A DNA stretch of 64,000 nt from Excoecaria cochinchinensis (GCA_947683425.1 CANTUQ010000109.1:526501-590500); one strand, 5' to 3'; positions 35,625 to 46,731 are shown, counted from the stretch's first letter. The notes: generated by a model from the sequence alone, not told the origin. Numbers and translations: made by a program.

Positions 35625-37031
35625 ATGGCAGAAGAACCTGGAGTTTTGACCACTCATGACCTAGCTAGGAGGCTAGAGGATTTTGAACGAAGAATGATGG
35701 AAATGATGGGTGCCATGGCTGAAAGGATTGCCCATCCACCTGCTGCCCCACAGCCACCTGCTGCTCTACAGCCACAAGCAGTCCCTCCTCGGGGGCAAGC
35801 CGAACCACCTGCTGGTGGGGAGGCTCCCTTCGTTGGAGCTGCTGCTCGTCAACCCAACAATGAGCACAGAGCTGCCGCACCCATCGAGCCAAGAGGGGAA
35901 AGGATTCACAATCCCAATGATGATTTCCTAATGGAGGAGGAAGAAGAAGTGGTGCCGATAGTCCACCAAGCTGCAAGGCCCAGAGCACCCAGAGTAGAGG
36001 ATGAAGCTCTAAGAGGTATGAGACAACAGATCGAAGCTATCACCCGCATGCTGTCAGTAGGCAAGGGGATCAACCCAGAAGACAGAGATCTGGGGGATGA
36101 AGAGCTGCTGCCCCAAAGATTCAAAATGCCCGAGCTTCCGAAGTTTGATGGCACCTCTGACCCATCCGCCCACATCAAGCAGTACACCCTGGTCATGAAA
36201 GGCACAGGGCTGAGTAAGAAGCAGAAGGTGAAATATTTCTGCCTTAGTCTGGTGGGCTCGGCAGTTGACTGGTACCATGGGTTGGATAGGAGGTCCAAGG
36301 AGGATTGGGACCTTTTGACCGAAGAATTCATGAAGCAGTACGACTGCAGTACTAGGATGGAGGTCACCCTAAAAGACCTCGAGCTTCTACAGCAGAAGAA
36401 TGATGAGTCATTCCATGAGTACCTTACAAGATGGAGAAACAGGGTCATGGAGATGAAGAGGAAGCCTGACACTACAGACCAGATCAGGCTATTTATCAGA
36501 AACTCATGCCCTTACTTAAGGGACTTGCTCAGTTTTAAGGGGCTCAAGGACTGGGAGTCGCTTAAGGATATCGCTATAGAAGCTGAGGCGGCTTACCTGG
36601 CAAAGAAAGCAAGCCAAAATAACTTTGCTGGGAAAGGCTATGGGAACCAGTCGGGATTCAAATCGGGCGGAGCTGGAAGCAGCAACAGCAGAAACGGTAG
36701 GATGGCAGAGGTCTCAGCTACTGGAGTTGGGCAGGGTCAGAGATACTACTCCAACTTAGGCCGCTCTCTATCTTGGGTACTGGAAAAACTAATGAAAGAA
36801 GGCAAGTTGCAACCTTTGCCACCCAGACCAGCCTTGAGTCAGGGACAGCCGGGACATAGAGATGATCAGTACTGCGCTTACCACCAGCACACCGGCCATT
36901 TGACTGACCATTGCCGTATTCTGAGAAACAAGATCCAGGATCTCATTGACACCAATCAGATCACAGATCCTGAGAAGAGAGAAAAGAAGAAAAAGGCAGG
37001 CTACAACGCAGTCCCTCCACCGCAAACATGA
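35625..37031 (+). CDS. Gag (capsid/nucleocapsid) protein, 468 codons
   Basis: This is the structural protein that packages element RNA. The frame is open from 35553, but the first codon there is TTG; the first ATG is at 35625 (MAEEPGVLTTHDLARRLEDF). Domains, numbered from that ATG: an N-terminal coiled region (10-45); a proline/alanine-rich linker (40-120); the Retrotrans_gag core (about 170-300) with MPELPKFDGTSDPSAHIKQY, WYHGLDRRSKEDW and LLQQKNDESFHEYLTRWR; and a C-terminal knuckle-like motif (about 405-430) with YCAYHQHTGHLTDHC. It ends at TGA 37031 with no protease following. The frame has no lesion, and codon GC is far above the flanking DNA, which suggests recent selection for function. 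Confidence 0.9.
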   Translation: MAEEPGVLTTHDLARRLEDFERRMMEMMGAMAERIAHPPAAPQPPAALQPQAVPPRGQAEPPAGGEAPFVGAAARQPNNEHRAAAPIEPRGERIHNPNDDFLMEEEEEVVPIVHQAARPRAPRVEDEALRGMRQQIEAITRMLSVGKGINPEDRDLGDEELLPQRFKMPELPKFDGTSDPSAHIKQYTLVMKGTGLSKKQKVKYFCLSLVGSAVDWYHGLDRRSKEDWDLLTEEFMKQYDCSTRMEVTLKDLELLQQKNDESFHEYLTRWRNRVMEMKRKPDTTDQIRLFIRNSCPYLRDLLSFKGLKDWESLKDIAIEAEAAYLAKKASQNNFAGKGYGNQSGFKSGGAGSSNSRNGRMAEVSATGVGQGQRYYSNLGRSLSWVLEKLMKEGKLQPLPPRPALSQGQPGHRDDQYCAYHQHTGHLTDHCRILRNKIQDLIDTNQITDPEKREKKKKAGYNAVPPPQT

Positions 37032-38602
37032 TCGTGTCTTGCAGTCCACTAGTGATATTGCTTTTAGATGCTGAAATTCTATTCATTTCTGGAACTTTTT
37101 ATATTACAATTTTCTGTTTGTAATAAAGAGAACAATTTTGCTTATTTGTATGACATTTCTATTGATTTCATTTTGCATGATCATAACAAATTAACTTTGG
37201 CATTAATTCAAATAATATGACTGCAGTTAATCTCGAAAACTTTGGGGAACCCAAAGAAAATTTTGATAGCATCTAACATAGCTCCTGTAGAGAGGGAAAT
37301 TAAAAATAAAAAAAAACTAGTTGCAATTAGGGGACTGGATGGAAACTCACTAAGAGCACTAGAACCTTTCGGATTACCCGTCGAAGCGATCTCTGGATAA
37401 GACGGAACCTGGAAAATGATTTAGGCAATCTTTTCTTTGTATAGCTCTCTAAATGACTATTTCCTACCCTTATTCTACAATCGCTTGCTAGCCCATTGAG
37501 CTTTTATGCAGGTATGCTGAATGCGTACCAATTTTGTTGTTGCACACATTAAAACTATACCCTCACCTAAAATGATTTTGGCTTCCCTTAGAAGAGTGGC
37601 CGCTCTAAAACTGATGGATGTACATTTGCACAATTCTTCGGACTATTAAAAAATTGCCTTGATAAGAGCAAGTTCATACTTTGGAAAGAGGGTTTAGTCA
37701 TGCATGAAAGACATGAGCTCAAAAAAAAAAAAAAAAAAAAAAAAGAGAAGCGAAAGCAAAAAAAAAAAAAAAAAAAAAGAAAAAGAAAAATGAAAGATCC
37801 AAAAAGAAAAAATGAATGAAAAATGAAAGAAAAAGAAGCAAAAAAAAAAGAATAAAAAAGAGAGCTCAAAATGGTGACCAATTGACTAGTTTCAATGATT
37901 ACCCTTTTTCTTCTGATCTCAAGGAGCTAGAATGTTATCGAGTCCAAATTCAAGAATACTTTTGAGCCAAGAACGGTTCATCCATCAGTCGAGAAAATAT
38001 TGCGGCCATTTTTCTCTAGCGACCTGATCCTCCTTTGACAGCCATCTACCTAAGCCTGACATTACAACCCAAGTAAGACCTCTTGATTCTTGGTTCAGTC
38101 TTATCCAATTAGCGGAGATGACCTTCTAAAGAGGTTTGGTACGTAAGAAGAGGCTTATGGTGTTTCTTGAGCTTCAAGTGAGAAGCCACGAGTGCAATCA
38201 TGCATTCGAGTTAAGTCTCGTCTCCAACATTACTTCTAGAATTCGCATTCAAAGAAAAAGATTAAGAGATGAGAGAAAATCTTCAATCATAAAACCCGAG
38301 AGGGCTGATTGATAACAGGAGTTTGATGCTTTCAAGATCTATCTCGAGATTAGCTAAAGTCTTGTATTTTTTTAAAAATCAATGCCAAAAATAATGATCA
38401 TGCTTAATGAAATCAAATTGAAACACATGCATTTATGCAATGATGTGGTCAGAGCAGTTAACTTTGTGTGACCAAAGTCGCCTATTGTCCACCGCTCGAG
38501 TGCTTCAACCGATTCATCCTGCTATTAAATGAGAAAAATCAAGCTCATGCAACCATGTCCTAAGACTCCCGAAAGATTCTTGCCAACAACTTCAGCACTC
38601 TT

Positions 38603-38638
<36 letters not shown>

Positions 38639-38640
38639 GC
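37032..38640 (+). other. Non-coding internal region with long A-tracts
   Basis: Where pol should be there is no coding signal. A-tracts lie at 37721-37744, 37759-37778 and 38604-38633, together with A/G-rich text at 37700-37870; the minus-strand ORF 37588-37881 (poly-Phe) is an artefact of these. I see no decayed RT or integrase motif. Confidence 0.6.
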
Positions 38641-38642
38641 CG

Positions 38643-38875
38643 TTAGAGTGAAAACCGTAACTGGCGCTCTAAGCAAAAACTAGGCAAAAGGATAGGGTGA
38701 AAACCTGAAAACAGGCAGTCTATCCTTCAAAAAAAAAGAAGAAAGAGAAAAGCCGCTGGATTGGGTTGGGTCCATTCCAGGCAAAAAAAATAAGGCACAG
38801 GGTTATGCGAAAATCCACAAAGGACGCATCTCCCACTAAGAAAAGCTAGTGTGAAAATCCACAAGGGACGCACTA
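38643..38875 (+). repeat. Cluster of five small hairpins with a shared architecture
   Basis: Hairpins: TTAGAG/CTCTAA (38643-38648, 38667-38672); AAGGATAG/CTATCCTT (38688-38695, 38720-38727); CTGGA/TCCAG (38756-38760, 38776-38780); ATGCG/CGCAT (38805-38809, 38825-38829); TAGTGTG/CGCACTA with one G-U pair (38847-38853, 38869-38875). In four of them the outer stem is followed by AAAA (usually GAAAA), then a short inner stem (CC/GG, CCTG/CAGG, TCC/GGA, TCC/GGA). In the last two the inner text is AAAATCCACAA(A/G)GGACG while the outer stem differs. A weaker CCCAAAAGGG follows at about 38918. No known RNA class is claimed. Confidence 0.75.
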
Positions 38876-39269
38876 CCTTCAAATAATGACTACAGGTACC
38901 GGATGAGAATCTCACAATCCCAAAAGGGCATGAAATTCAAAAGCAGCTCAAAAGGCATCAATTATATCGCAAATCGCAGCTAGCCCGGCATCATCTTCGA
39001 GTTCACATAGATGAATTTTTATCCTGCATTCCTGCATTACTCATGCATTTCACTTGCATGCTCACCATTTTTGCATAGTTTAGTTTCCTTATTTTGCAGA
39101 AAGAAAGGCTTGAGGCGAACACTGACAAAAGTCGAGTGATGACATCGGTCAAATCATCAATCAAAACCTCAACTCATTCATCAATCCAGACATCGATCAA
39201 AACATATATCCACGCCTCAACTCAATCATCAATCCACATGCCAGCTTAATCATCAATCCAAGCACCATC

Positions 39270-40297
39270 CAAAGACTTCTCAGGGAGCAGCAAAGCGAAG
39301 ACTTCTCAGGGAGCAGAAAATCAAAGACTTCTCAGGGAGCAAAAAATCGAAGACCTCTCAGGGGGCAATCAACCAAAGACTTCTCAGGGAGCAGAAAATC
39401 GAAGACTTCTCAGGGAGCAGCAAACCGAAGACTTCTCAGGGAGCAGAAAATCGAAGACTTCTCAGGGAGCAGCAAACCGAAGACTTCTCAGGGAGCAGAA
39501 AATCGAAGACTTCTCATGGAGCAGAAAACCGAAGACTTCTCAGGGAGCAGCAAACCTAAGACTTCCCAGGGAGCAGCAAACCGAAGACTTCTCAGGGAGC
39601 AGAAAATCAAAGACTTCTCAGGGAGCAGAAAATCGAAGACTTCTCAGGGAGCAGAAAACCGAAGACTTCTCAGTGAGCAGAAAATCGAAGACTTCTCAGG
39701 GAGCAGAAAACCGAAGACTTCTCAGGGAGCAGCAAACCGAAGACTTCTCAGGGAGCAGAAAATCGAAGACTTCTCAGGGAGCAGCAAACCGAAGACCTCT
39801 CAGGGGGCAAACGATAAGCAAACCGAAGACTTCTCAGGGAGCAGCAAACCGAAGACTTCTCAGGGAGCAAAAAACCGAAGACTTCTCAGGGAGCAGCAAA
39901 CCGAAGACTTCTCAGGGAGCAGAAAATCGAAGACTTCTCAGGGAGCAGAAAACCGAAGACTTCTCAGGGAGCAGAAAATCCAAGACTTCTCAGGGAGCAG
40001 AAAACCGAAGACTTCTCAGGGAGCAGAAAATCGAAGACTTCTCAGGGAGCAAAAAACCGAAGACTTCTCAGGGAGCAGAAAATCGAAGACTTCTCAGGGA
40101 GCAGCAAACCGAAGACCTCTCAGGGGGCAAACGATCAATAAACCGAAGACTTCTCAGGGAGCAGCTAATTGAAGACCTCTCAGGGGGCAAACAATCAATG
40201 AACTGAAGACCTCTCAGGGGGCAAATAATCAATGAACTGAAGACCTCTCAGGGGGCAAACGATCGATGAACCGAAGACCTCTCAGGGGGCAATCAAC
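39270..40297 (+). repeat. 38-copy tandem array, 26-bp unit with 34-bp variants
   Basis: The unit is CGAAGACTTCTCAGGGAGCA followed by GAAAAT or GCAAAC. I count 38 units: 33 of 26 bp and five of 34 bp (units 21, 33, 35, 36 and 37), the latter reading CTCTCAGGGGGCAAACGATC. Because 26 is not a multiple of three, every frame cycles through all three registers each 78 bp and lacks stops, which produces the long ORFs 39516-40172 and 39673-40206. These are not genes. The 34-bp variants cluster at the end nearest the 3' LTR. Confidence 0.95.
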
Positions 40298-40450
40298 CGA
40301 AGGGCTCACAGATAGCACCACTTCAACAAACGAAAACATACCACCAACTCAGAATTCTCCAGTTCGGAAAGACGGCCGACTCAGGTACGCGTCTCTTTCC
40401 TTTTCTTCTTTGAGTTTAGGCTCACCTAGACACTAGTGTACTAGATTCCC

Positions 40451-40466
40451 CTAAACTGGGGGCAAC
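40451..40466 (+). promoter_or_regulatory. Polypurine-tract position before the 3' LTR
   Basis: CTAAACTGGGGGCAAC directly precedes the LTR start TGTAGACACC. It is only partly purine but sits where plus-strand priming must occur. It resembles the CAGGGGGCAA of the array variants. Confidence 0.5.
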
Positions 40467-43382
40467 TGTAGACACCGGGTCCTGAGTCAGCCTAGATCGA
40501 AGTTACCCAATGATGATAATTGCCTTCACAGGCTTAAAAGGTTAAAGGTGATGATTTTCTCGTCAAATTTATATTTTAGAGTGAAAATTAGAAAATAATA
40601 AAAAAAGATTTAAAAAATAAATTTTGAAAAATGGGGACTTAAAATTATGGTGTTTTTAGTCAATTTAAAATTTAAAAAAAATAAAAAAAATAAAAAAAAT
40701 TTTCGGACCGCGAGTGTCGGGCGCGGCAGCGCGCAGGCGCGCGGGCGCCCAGCTCGCAGGCGCCCAGCACGCCGACGCCCAGGCGCCCAGCGCGCTGGGC
40801 GCGATTTAGCGACGCGCGGCGTCGCCAATGTTGCGCGTCGCTAAAAAGCGACGCGCAGCGTTGCGCGCTGCGCGCCGCACCGCTCGCCTCTTCGCGCGAT
40901 TCCCGCGCGAAGCTCGGGCGGGAATCGCGCGCCTCGCCGCGTGAGTGCCCGTCGCTCTATAGCGACGGGCGGTGTCCTCTGTGGCGACGGCCTCCTGGCC
41001 GTCGGTACAGGGTCTGATACCCTTTTCCTCTTTTTCAGCATTTTTTCCGATTTTTTCACCCAAAAATCCGTTTTTTATCCCATTTTTTTGGGGTTTTTGA
41101 CTTCAAATTAAATTCTAAAATATTTTTTTAGGTAATTAAATAATAAAACTTGATTTTATCATTAAAAATAAAATAATTTTGGGTTAAAATAGGTTTTTTC
41201 CTTAATTAAATTAGGGCAACCTATTTTATCCTATAAATAGTTTATGATGAAATCAAAGGAGCCTCTCTTCTCTCCTCCTCTCCACATTTTTTAGACCTAA
41301 AAATTCCAGATTTCTTCTTCTTCTTCCACCAAAAATTCCAGATTTTTTTACAACTAAGAATCAAAAAGAAAAATCAAATGTTCATTCTTTTTTCAACATA
41401 ATTTCTTCTAAACATATTTTTTAGAGGAAGTTTTGTTGTTTGATTTAATTTTTGAGACAAATAGAATAATTATTTGTTCTCAAAATTGTTTTTAATCTTT
41501 TATTTTGTGTTCAATAAAACTTTTTTCATTGATTTTGTTTTGAATCTCTTTTTGATAAAAAATTGATTTTGAGACAAATAAAATAATTGTTTGTCATCAA
41601 AATCTAATTTTTATTTGATAAAACTTCAATCAATTTTTGTTTATTTTAATCAATAAAACTTTTTTTTTATCAAAATTATTTCTTTAGGCAAAGGTATCAA
41701 TTCTTTGTTCTTAAAGAATTTTTGATCATTTTTATTTTCATGTTCCTTGGAATAAAATTCCAACATTTTCATAATATTTCACTCTAATATTGTGAATCAT
41801 CAAACAAAGAAATCAATCATCACTTTTCCTTCATCAAATCCAATATTCTGAGGGTAAATATTCTTGGCTCCATTTCAATTTCTATTTTATTTCATTTTAT
41901 TTATTCATGTATATTTTATTGTTTTTATTGATTTATTTATTGTTTTAATTTATTCATTTGTTGTATTGATTTTATATTTGTTCCATTTATTTGTTTATAC
42001 ATGATATGATTTTTATTCATATAAATATTGATTGTTTATTAATTTTTAACATGTAATTAATTTATTTCACTTTAATTCATCATTATTTTTAACATGTAAT
42101 TAATAAATTCATTTTAATTGATCTTTTTGCCATGTAAATGGTTTATATCATTTGTGAACATATTTAATTAATCATATTGTTTAGTTAATTGTTTTCATCA
42201 TTCTTTAATTGTTTTAATCTATTATTCTTTTCTTTATCATTTTATATATTCTTTGATTCGTTTATCTTCATCATTTTTCATCATGTTCATATTTTTACAT
42301 ATATTAATTAAGTAACATGTCATATTTTATTTTATTCACATCATTTAATCATTTGTCATACATAATGCATGTTTTTCATTTATTTTAGTTTATTAACATT
42401 TTTGATTCCATTATCATTCTTTTCATTTCATATCATCTTATTTTATTTTAATTTGTTATTCATTATTTTGTATGTTTAATTGATTTAATCACTAACATTA
42501 TTTTATTTGTACTTTGTTTTTATGTCTAAACTCATTTTTTTCGCTTGGGCGTTTTTGCGAGCACATCGGGAGGTCCAAAAAGGCTCGTTTGGTTCATATA
42601 CATATTTTCATTCGGTTTGTAATATTTTATTTAATTTTGCCATTTAATTTTCTTGTAAAATTATTTATTTAGGCTCGCTAAAAAGAAAATCACAAAAACA
42701 TTTCTATTAATTAACTTGACATTTTTTCTAAATAAAAGGGGACCAATGTCCTAGTTTTTCATACCCAAATAAATCATCACATCAAAATTGTTTCATAATA
42801 AATATGCATGCGAGGACCAATGTTCTCACTATTAATGAATAACCCGTTTTATGCATGTATTTCACTTTTATAAATGGGAGTTGTATTCCGCTCCTAGTGT
42901 TATTGTAATTTATTTTGAATGCTTTATTTTGGATTTTGCTTACATTTACCGCTTTTGATATGAATGATTGCGCCTTTAAATTAAAATTGCATTGTGTGGA
43001 AAGTTGATGAAACAATGAATTCAAAACTTAATTATAATATTAATCAAGGTACGAATAAATGAGAAGTCCCGAACCCTGCTCTGGTCTTTGGGCTCAAGAG
43101 GCTAGAGGTTATCCTCCAAGACACCTTCTTGTGTCACGAGACTTAGACGTTAATCCTAGGCCTCATGGCCCAATATGGATAAAATGCGCAAGTCTTAGGC
43201 TCTCCGAGACGAGAGAAACTTTCCCAATGTTCTATTGGGTGGCGACTCCATGAAACCTCCTTGTTGCCCAACATAGACGCACTTGCGATTTATCGCAAGC
43301 TGTTGACGGACCCACAATTGCCCCGATCGCCCACGTGCGGGCGGTCAGAACGGGCGGCCGCGGGGACCCGGCGCGCGTCACA
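40467..43382 (+). repeat. 3' LTR of the gag-only element
   Basis: Same sequence as the 5' LTR apart from scattered substitutions. Two extra blocks in the GC-rich part are present here: about 15 bp near 40750 and about 18 bp at 40943-40960. The TATA box is at 41233-41240. Confidence 0.92.
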
Positions 43383-43583
43383 TATAGCGTGTCTTGGTCT
43401 GATGCTCGGAAAAAGGGAACTAAATACACCCTTCAAGCCCCCTACAATATCTCCACCACACCCTACCTTGAGCCAGCAAAAAGAAATACAACCAGCAGAA
43501 CAGGCCACTAACCAGCAAAAAATAAAGAAAGAAGAGCAGGAAAAGTCAATAGTGGCAGCAGCGATCAAAAGCTCCCAGAAAGA

Positions 43584-45189
43584 CTATAACCATGCCAAGA
43601 AATCCTCTGTTCTCGAGACACCTTGTTTTGCTAGAGTATCAGCAAAATGATTGTTCTCTCTATTTTTTAGCACAAAGGAAACTTTATTTATTTTGGACAC
43701 CAGATTTTTTATATCATTCAAGATATAACCAAATTTCCATGGCCTATGATCATTTGAGGTTTGCAACCAAGAAACAACAGATGCAGAATCTAATTCAAAG
43801 CAGACCTCGTAATTATGGCTGACAATAAAGTCTACTGAGACTTGCAGGACCTTTCGAACAGCAAGAATTTCAGCTACTACCGCATTGGTCACGCCAATGT
43901 TACAAAAGAATAAGCAGATAATAAGGCACGAAGAATTCCTTAAAACACCACCAATACCAGATGGCCCAGGATTGCCAAATGATGACCCGTCAGCGTTCCA
44001 TTTCAAAGTGCCTGGAGCAGGTAGCACCCAGAAGATCTTGAGTTTGGGCCTAAAGGGTTGCCGAAGCTTTTTAATTCCCTCAGCTGCTAGTAGCAAATTC
44101 TGCCCCTTCAGAGCAAACAAATCATCATGAGCTTTGAGCCAAAAAGAAGAACGAGCCAAACAGAGATGAAAAAGGGTGTCTGGATTTAGAGATTTCCCAG
44201 AGAACACAATAGCATTTCTTTCCAGCCAAATTGTCCAAATCCCGGATAATAGGATAATACTCCATACTTTTAGCTGCAAACTGCCGGTAACCAATCCCTG
44301 CCATTGCTCAACAAAGGCTTTAAAGGTTTCAGGTATACAAAAAGCAATCCCCCACCAATTACTAAGCTTATACCATAATTTGGAAGTGATGTCGCAGGTG
44401 ACTAGCAAATGATTAGAGTCCTCTGACAAATTCTTGCACAAGGGACAGATAGAATCCAGTGGATTTAGAATTCTTCGACGCACCAGGAAAACCTTAGTGC
44501 AGATGATCTCCATTAAGCACATCCAAAAGAAAAGTTCAACTTTGGGTGGTGCCAAATTCTTCCACAATATCCAAGAGAATTGCTTAAAAATGACAGCTTC
44601 ATGGGAAACATTAAATAACAACAAGCTTGCTGAACTTACTGTGTACCTCCCATTGGAATCGTGAATCCAGACCTTCCTATCTGGTTGACCCAGAGAGAAA
44701 GAGTAAGTATGCAGAGAGGTCATTAGTTCGTTAAGCAAAGCCAACTCCCAGACCAAGAAATTGCGCCTCCATTTGAGATTCCAATACCATGTACCTCTAG
44801 ACCAATAACCACAATCTTTAACTAAAGCATCTTTCAACGATGATATTTTAAACAGTCGAACAAACTTATCTTTAAGCGGAGCTTCAATGATCCACCTGTC
44901 ATACCAGAAAAGGCAAGATGAGCCATTCCCCACATCAATTGCTAAGCTATCCTTGAAAGGTGGAGCCGATCTGACCAGATCAATGTCTTTCCAAATTATG
45001 GAGGCTTTAGAGTTAGAGATAATGGATGGGATAAGGCATCTTTTAATCTTATATTTCTCGAAAATCAGATTTTGCCAAATTGCCTTGCTATGAGGATTTA
45101 GGTTGCAGTATCATTTGAATAACAAGCTGTGATTCCTGTAGGAGATTGAGCCAGCCCCAAGCCCACCATAGACCTTTGGCAACTGAATA
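43584..45189 (-). pseudogene. LINE ORF2 C-terminal part (RT thumb, zf-RVT, RNase H)
   Basis: The last 449 codons (44933 to 43584) are open. They begin with GNGSSCLFWYDRW, continue to the zf-RVT zinc region (CPLC ... H ... C, about codons 165-190) and end with an RNase H domain. The likely RNase H catalytic acids are all present: D in WNADGSS, E in VVAEILAVRKV, D in ELDSASVV and D in NHFADTLAK. Upstream, 45189-44934 is coding but frameshifted and truncated. RNase H would remove the RNA strand during LINE insertion. The domain seems intact, but the ORF lacks its polymerase and endonuclease, so it is a fragment. Confidence 0.85.
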
Positions 45190-45205
45190 ACATTTACATT
45201 CACTA

Positions 45206-45952
45206 TTAATAGCAAAATATTTTCATTGGTAGATCACATAGCCTTGTTGCAATTGCTATATAAGCCAAGAAAATCTTCTTACACTCTCTGACTAACTTTA
45301 TTTATTAAAGGCATTTCTTAATGAAAAAGTTAAAAGGCGTTCTCTAATTTGCTCATAACATTTTATTGAAAAAGTTAACTTACCACTTAATATTTATTTT
45401 AAAGCTAATTTGTCAGTAACGTTTTGATATAAAATATTAAAATACCATTTAATGTTCTCCTAATTTTTCAATTTTATATTTTTTTACCCCAATTAAATTT
45501 CTTTTTTTCTCAAAATATTCTCTTTTAAATTATATCCGAAATTTATAAAATTACTCTAAAATATTTCTACCAGTACTGTGATACCAATCAAAACAAATAT
45601 GCTCTACATTAATTTTTTTTTAACTATCCTAAATGAAATTATAGAGTTACCAAGTTTGGTTAGAAAATGATTTTAGGATGGTTAGAAAATAATTTTAAAA
45701 TCTCTAAGTAGCTCTATAATTCCGTTTAGAATACTATTAAAAAATTTATAGCATAAAGTATATTCGTTTTGATTGATATTGAAAGTTTGATGGAAGTATT
45801 TTTGTAGTAATTTCACGAGTTTTGAAAAAAAATAAAAGGAAAAAATAAATTTTGAAAAAGAAATAAATTGAATTGGGATAGAATATAAAGTTAAAAATTA
45901 AGAAAATATGGAAGGCCACTTTAGTATCCAAGATCAAAAGTCAAAACACTAA
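45206..45952. other. AT-rich spacer
   Basis: No gene or repeat end was recognised. The ORF 45746-45937 is low-complexity. Confidence 0.4.
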
Positions 45953-46728
45953 GGCTCCGCTTGGAATAAATGAATTCCATAAAATTTTATGGAATTCATT
46001 TGTAATTCTCATTTCTCATGCTTGGAATGCAAAAAAAATAGAAATTGAATTCATAGAATTGAATTCCATGGAATTCATTATGCTTTCACCAAATTCCATC
46101 AAAATAGGTGGAATTTGCAAATGAATTCCACATTTTTAAGAGCTAAAATTGAAAAGACTATAATACCATTTTAATTATTTATTATAAATAAATTTCTTTT
46201 ATATAGTTAACGTAATCTGTTATTATTTTTATTCCATCACTGTTTTTCTTCTTCTTTTATTACTATTTTTCTGTCATCCAAAACCACCATCACCAGATTT
46301 TTACTTATCTCCATTGAGTTTTTACTTATCAGTTTCATTCGGTATGTGCGGTTTTTTTTTATTGAGAGTAATTGAAATTGAAAGAAAATATCAAAATTGA
46401 AAATTGAAAATAATTGAAATTGAAATAATAAATCAAAATTGAGAGTAATTAAATTAATAATAAATTTTAAAATGATAATTAATGGTTGTTAATTTTTTTT
46501 TATTTGAAATAATTAAAAGAAGATATCAAAATTGGCATTAAGGATATTTTAGTAAATAATATAGAAATGAATTCATTTATTCCAAACATAAAAATAAGGA
46601 ATTCATTTTCAATTATATATTTTAATAATTTTATTCCAAACATAGAAATTCATTTACAAATGAATTCAATATGGAATTCATTTGTAAATGAATTCTACAA
46701 ATTGAATTCATTTGTTCCAATCAGAGCC
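45953..46728. mobile_element. Tourist-like (PIF/Harbinger) MITE, 776 bp
   Basis: Terminal inverted repeats GGCTCCGCTTGGAATAAATG (left) and GGCTCTGATTGGAACAAATG (right, reversed) differ at three positions and continue into GAATTC. It is flanked by TAA at 45950-45952 and 46729-46731, the 3-bp duplication of PIF/Harbinger elements. The interior is AT-rich with many GAATTCATTT repeats in both orientations near the ends. It has no coding capacity. Confidence 0.8.
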
Positions 46729-46731
46729 TAA

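Larger units (their letters stand above)
31798..43382 (+). mobile_element. Gag-only LTR retrotransposon (TR-GAG-like, Ogre/Tat type), 11.6 kb
   Basis: Two near-identical LTRs (31798-34693 and 40467-43382) enclose 5.8 kb. The 5-bp target duplication TATAG is perfect (31793-31797, 43383-43387). The primer site follows the 5' LTR, and a G-rich stretch (CTGGGGGCAAC) precedes the 3' LTR. The only gene is gag; no protease, reverse transcriptase, RNase H or integrase motif occurs in any frame, so mobility would depend on a related autonomous element. By eye I count about 17 substitutions in 2.9 kb plus a few indels between the LTRs, so the insertion is recent. The rest of the interior is non-coding: A-rich tracts, hairpins and a 26-bp array. 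Confidence 0.92.
31547..45189 (-). mobile_element. 5'-truncated LINE split by a gag-only LTR element
   Basis: The LINE consists of 45189-43383 and 31797-31547, about 2.06 kb when joined. The target duplication ACATTTACATTCACTA is perfect at 31531-31546 and 45190-45205. A poly(T) at 31547-31555 is the poly(A) tail on the plus strand. The 5' break falls inside the reverse transcriptase C-terminal part (PKVYGGLGL), as expected of incomplete target-primed reverse transcription. The LTR element 31798-43382 is inserted in the 3' untranslated part. Confidence 0.9.

Noticed and set aside
37588..37881. Phenylalanine-rich minus-strand ORF
   Set aside because: Complement of A-tracts.
38643..38875. Self-cleaving ribozyme (hammerhead or twister)
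   Set aside because: I do not find the conserved hammerhead core (CUGAUGA with GAAA), and the loops do not match a class I can name.
39270..40297. CRISPR-like array
   Set aside because: There are no unique spacers; units are directly tandem, in a eukaryotic retrotransposon.
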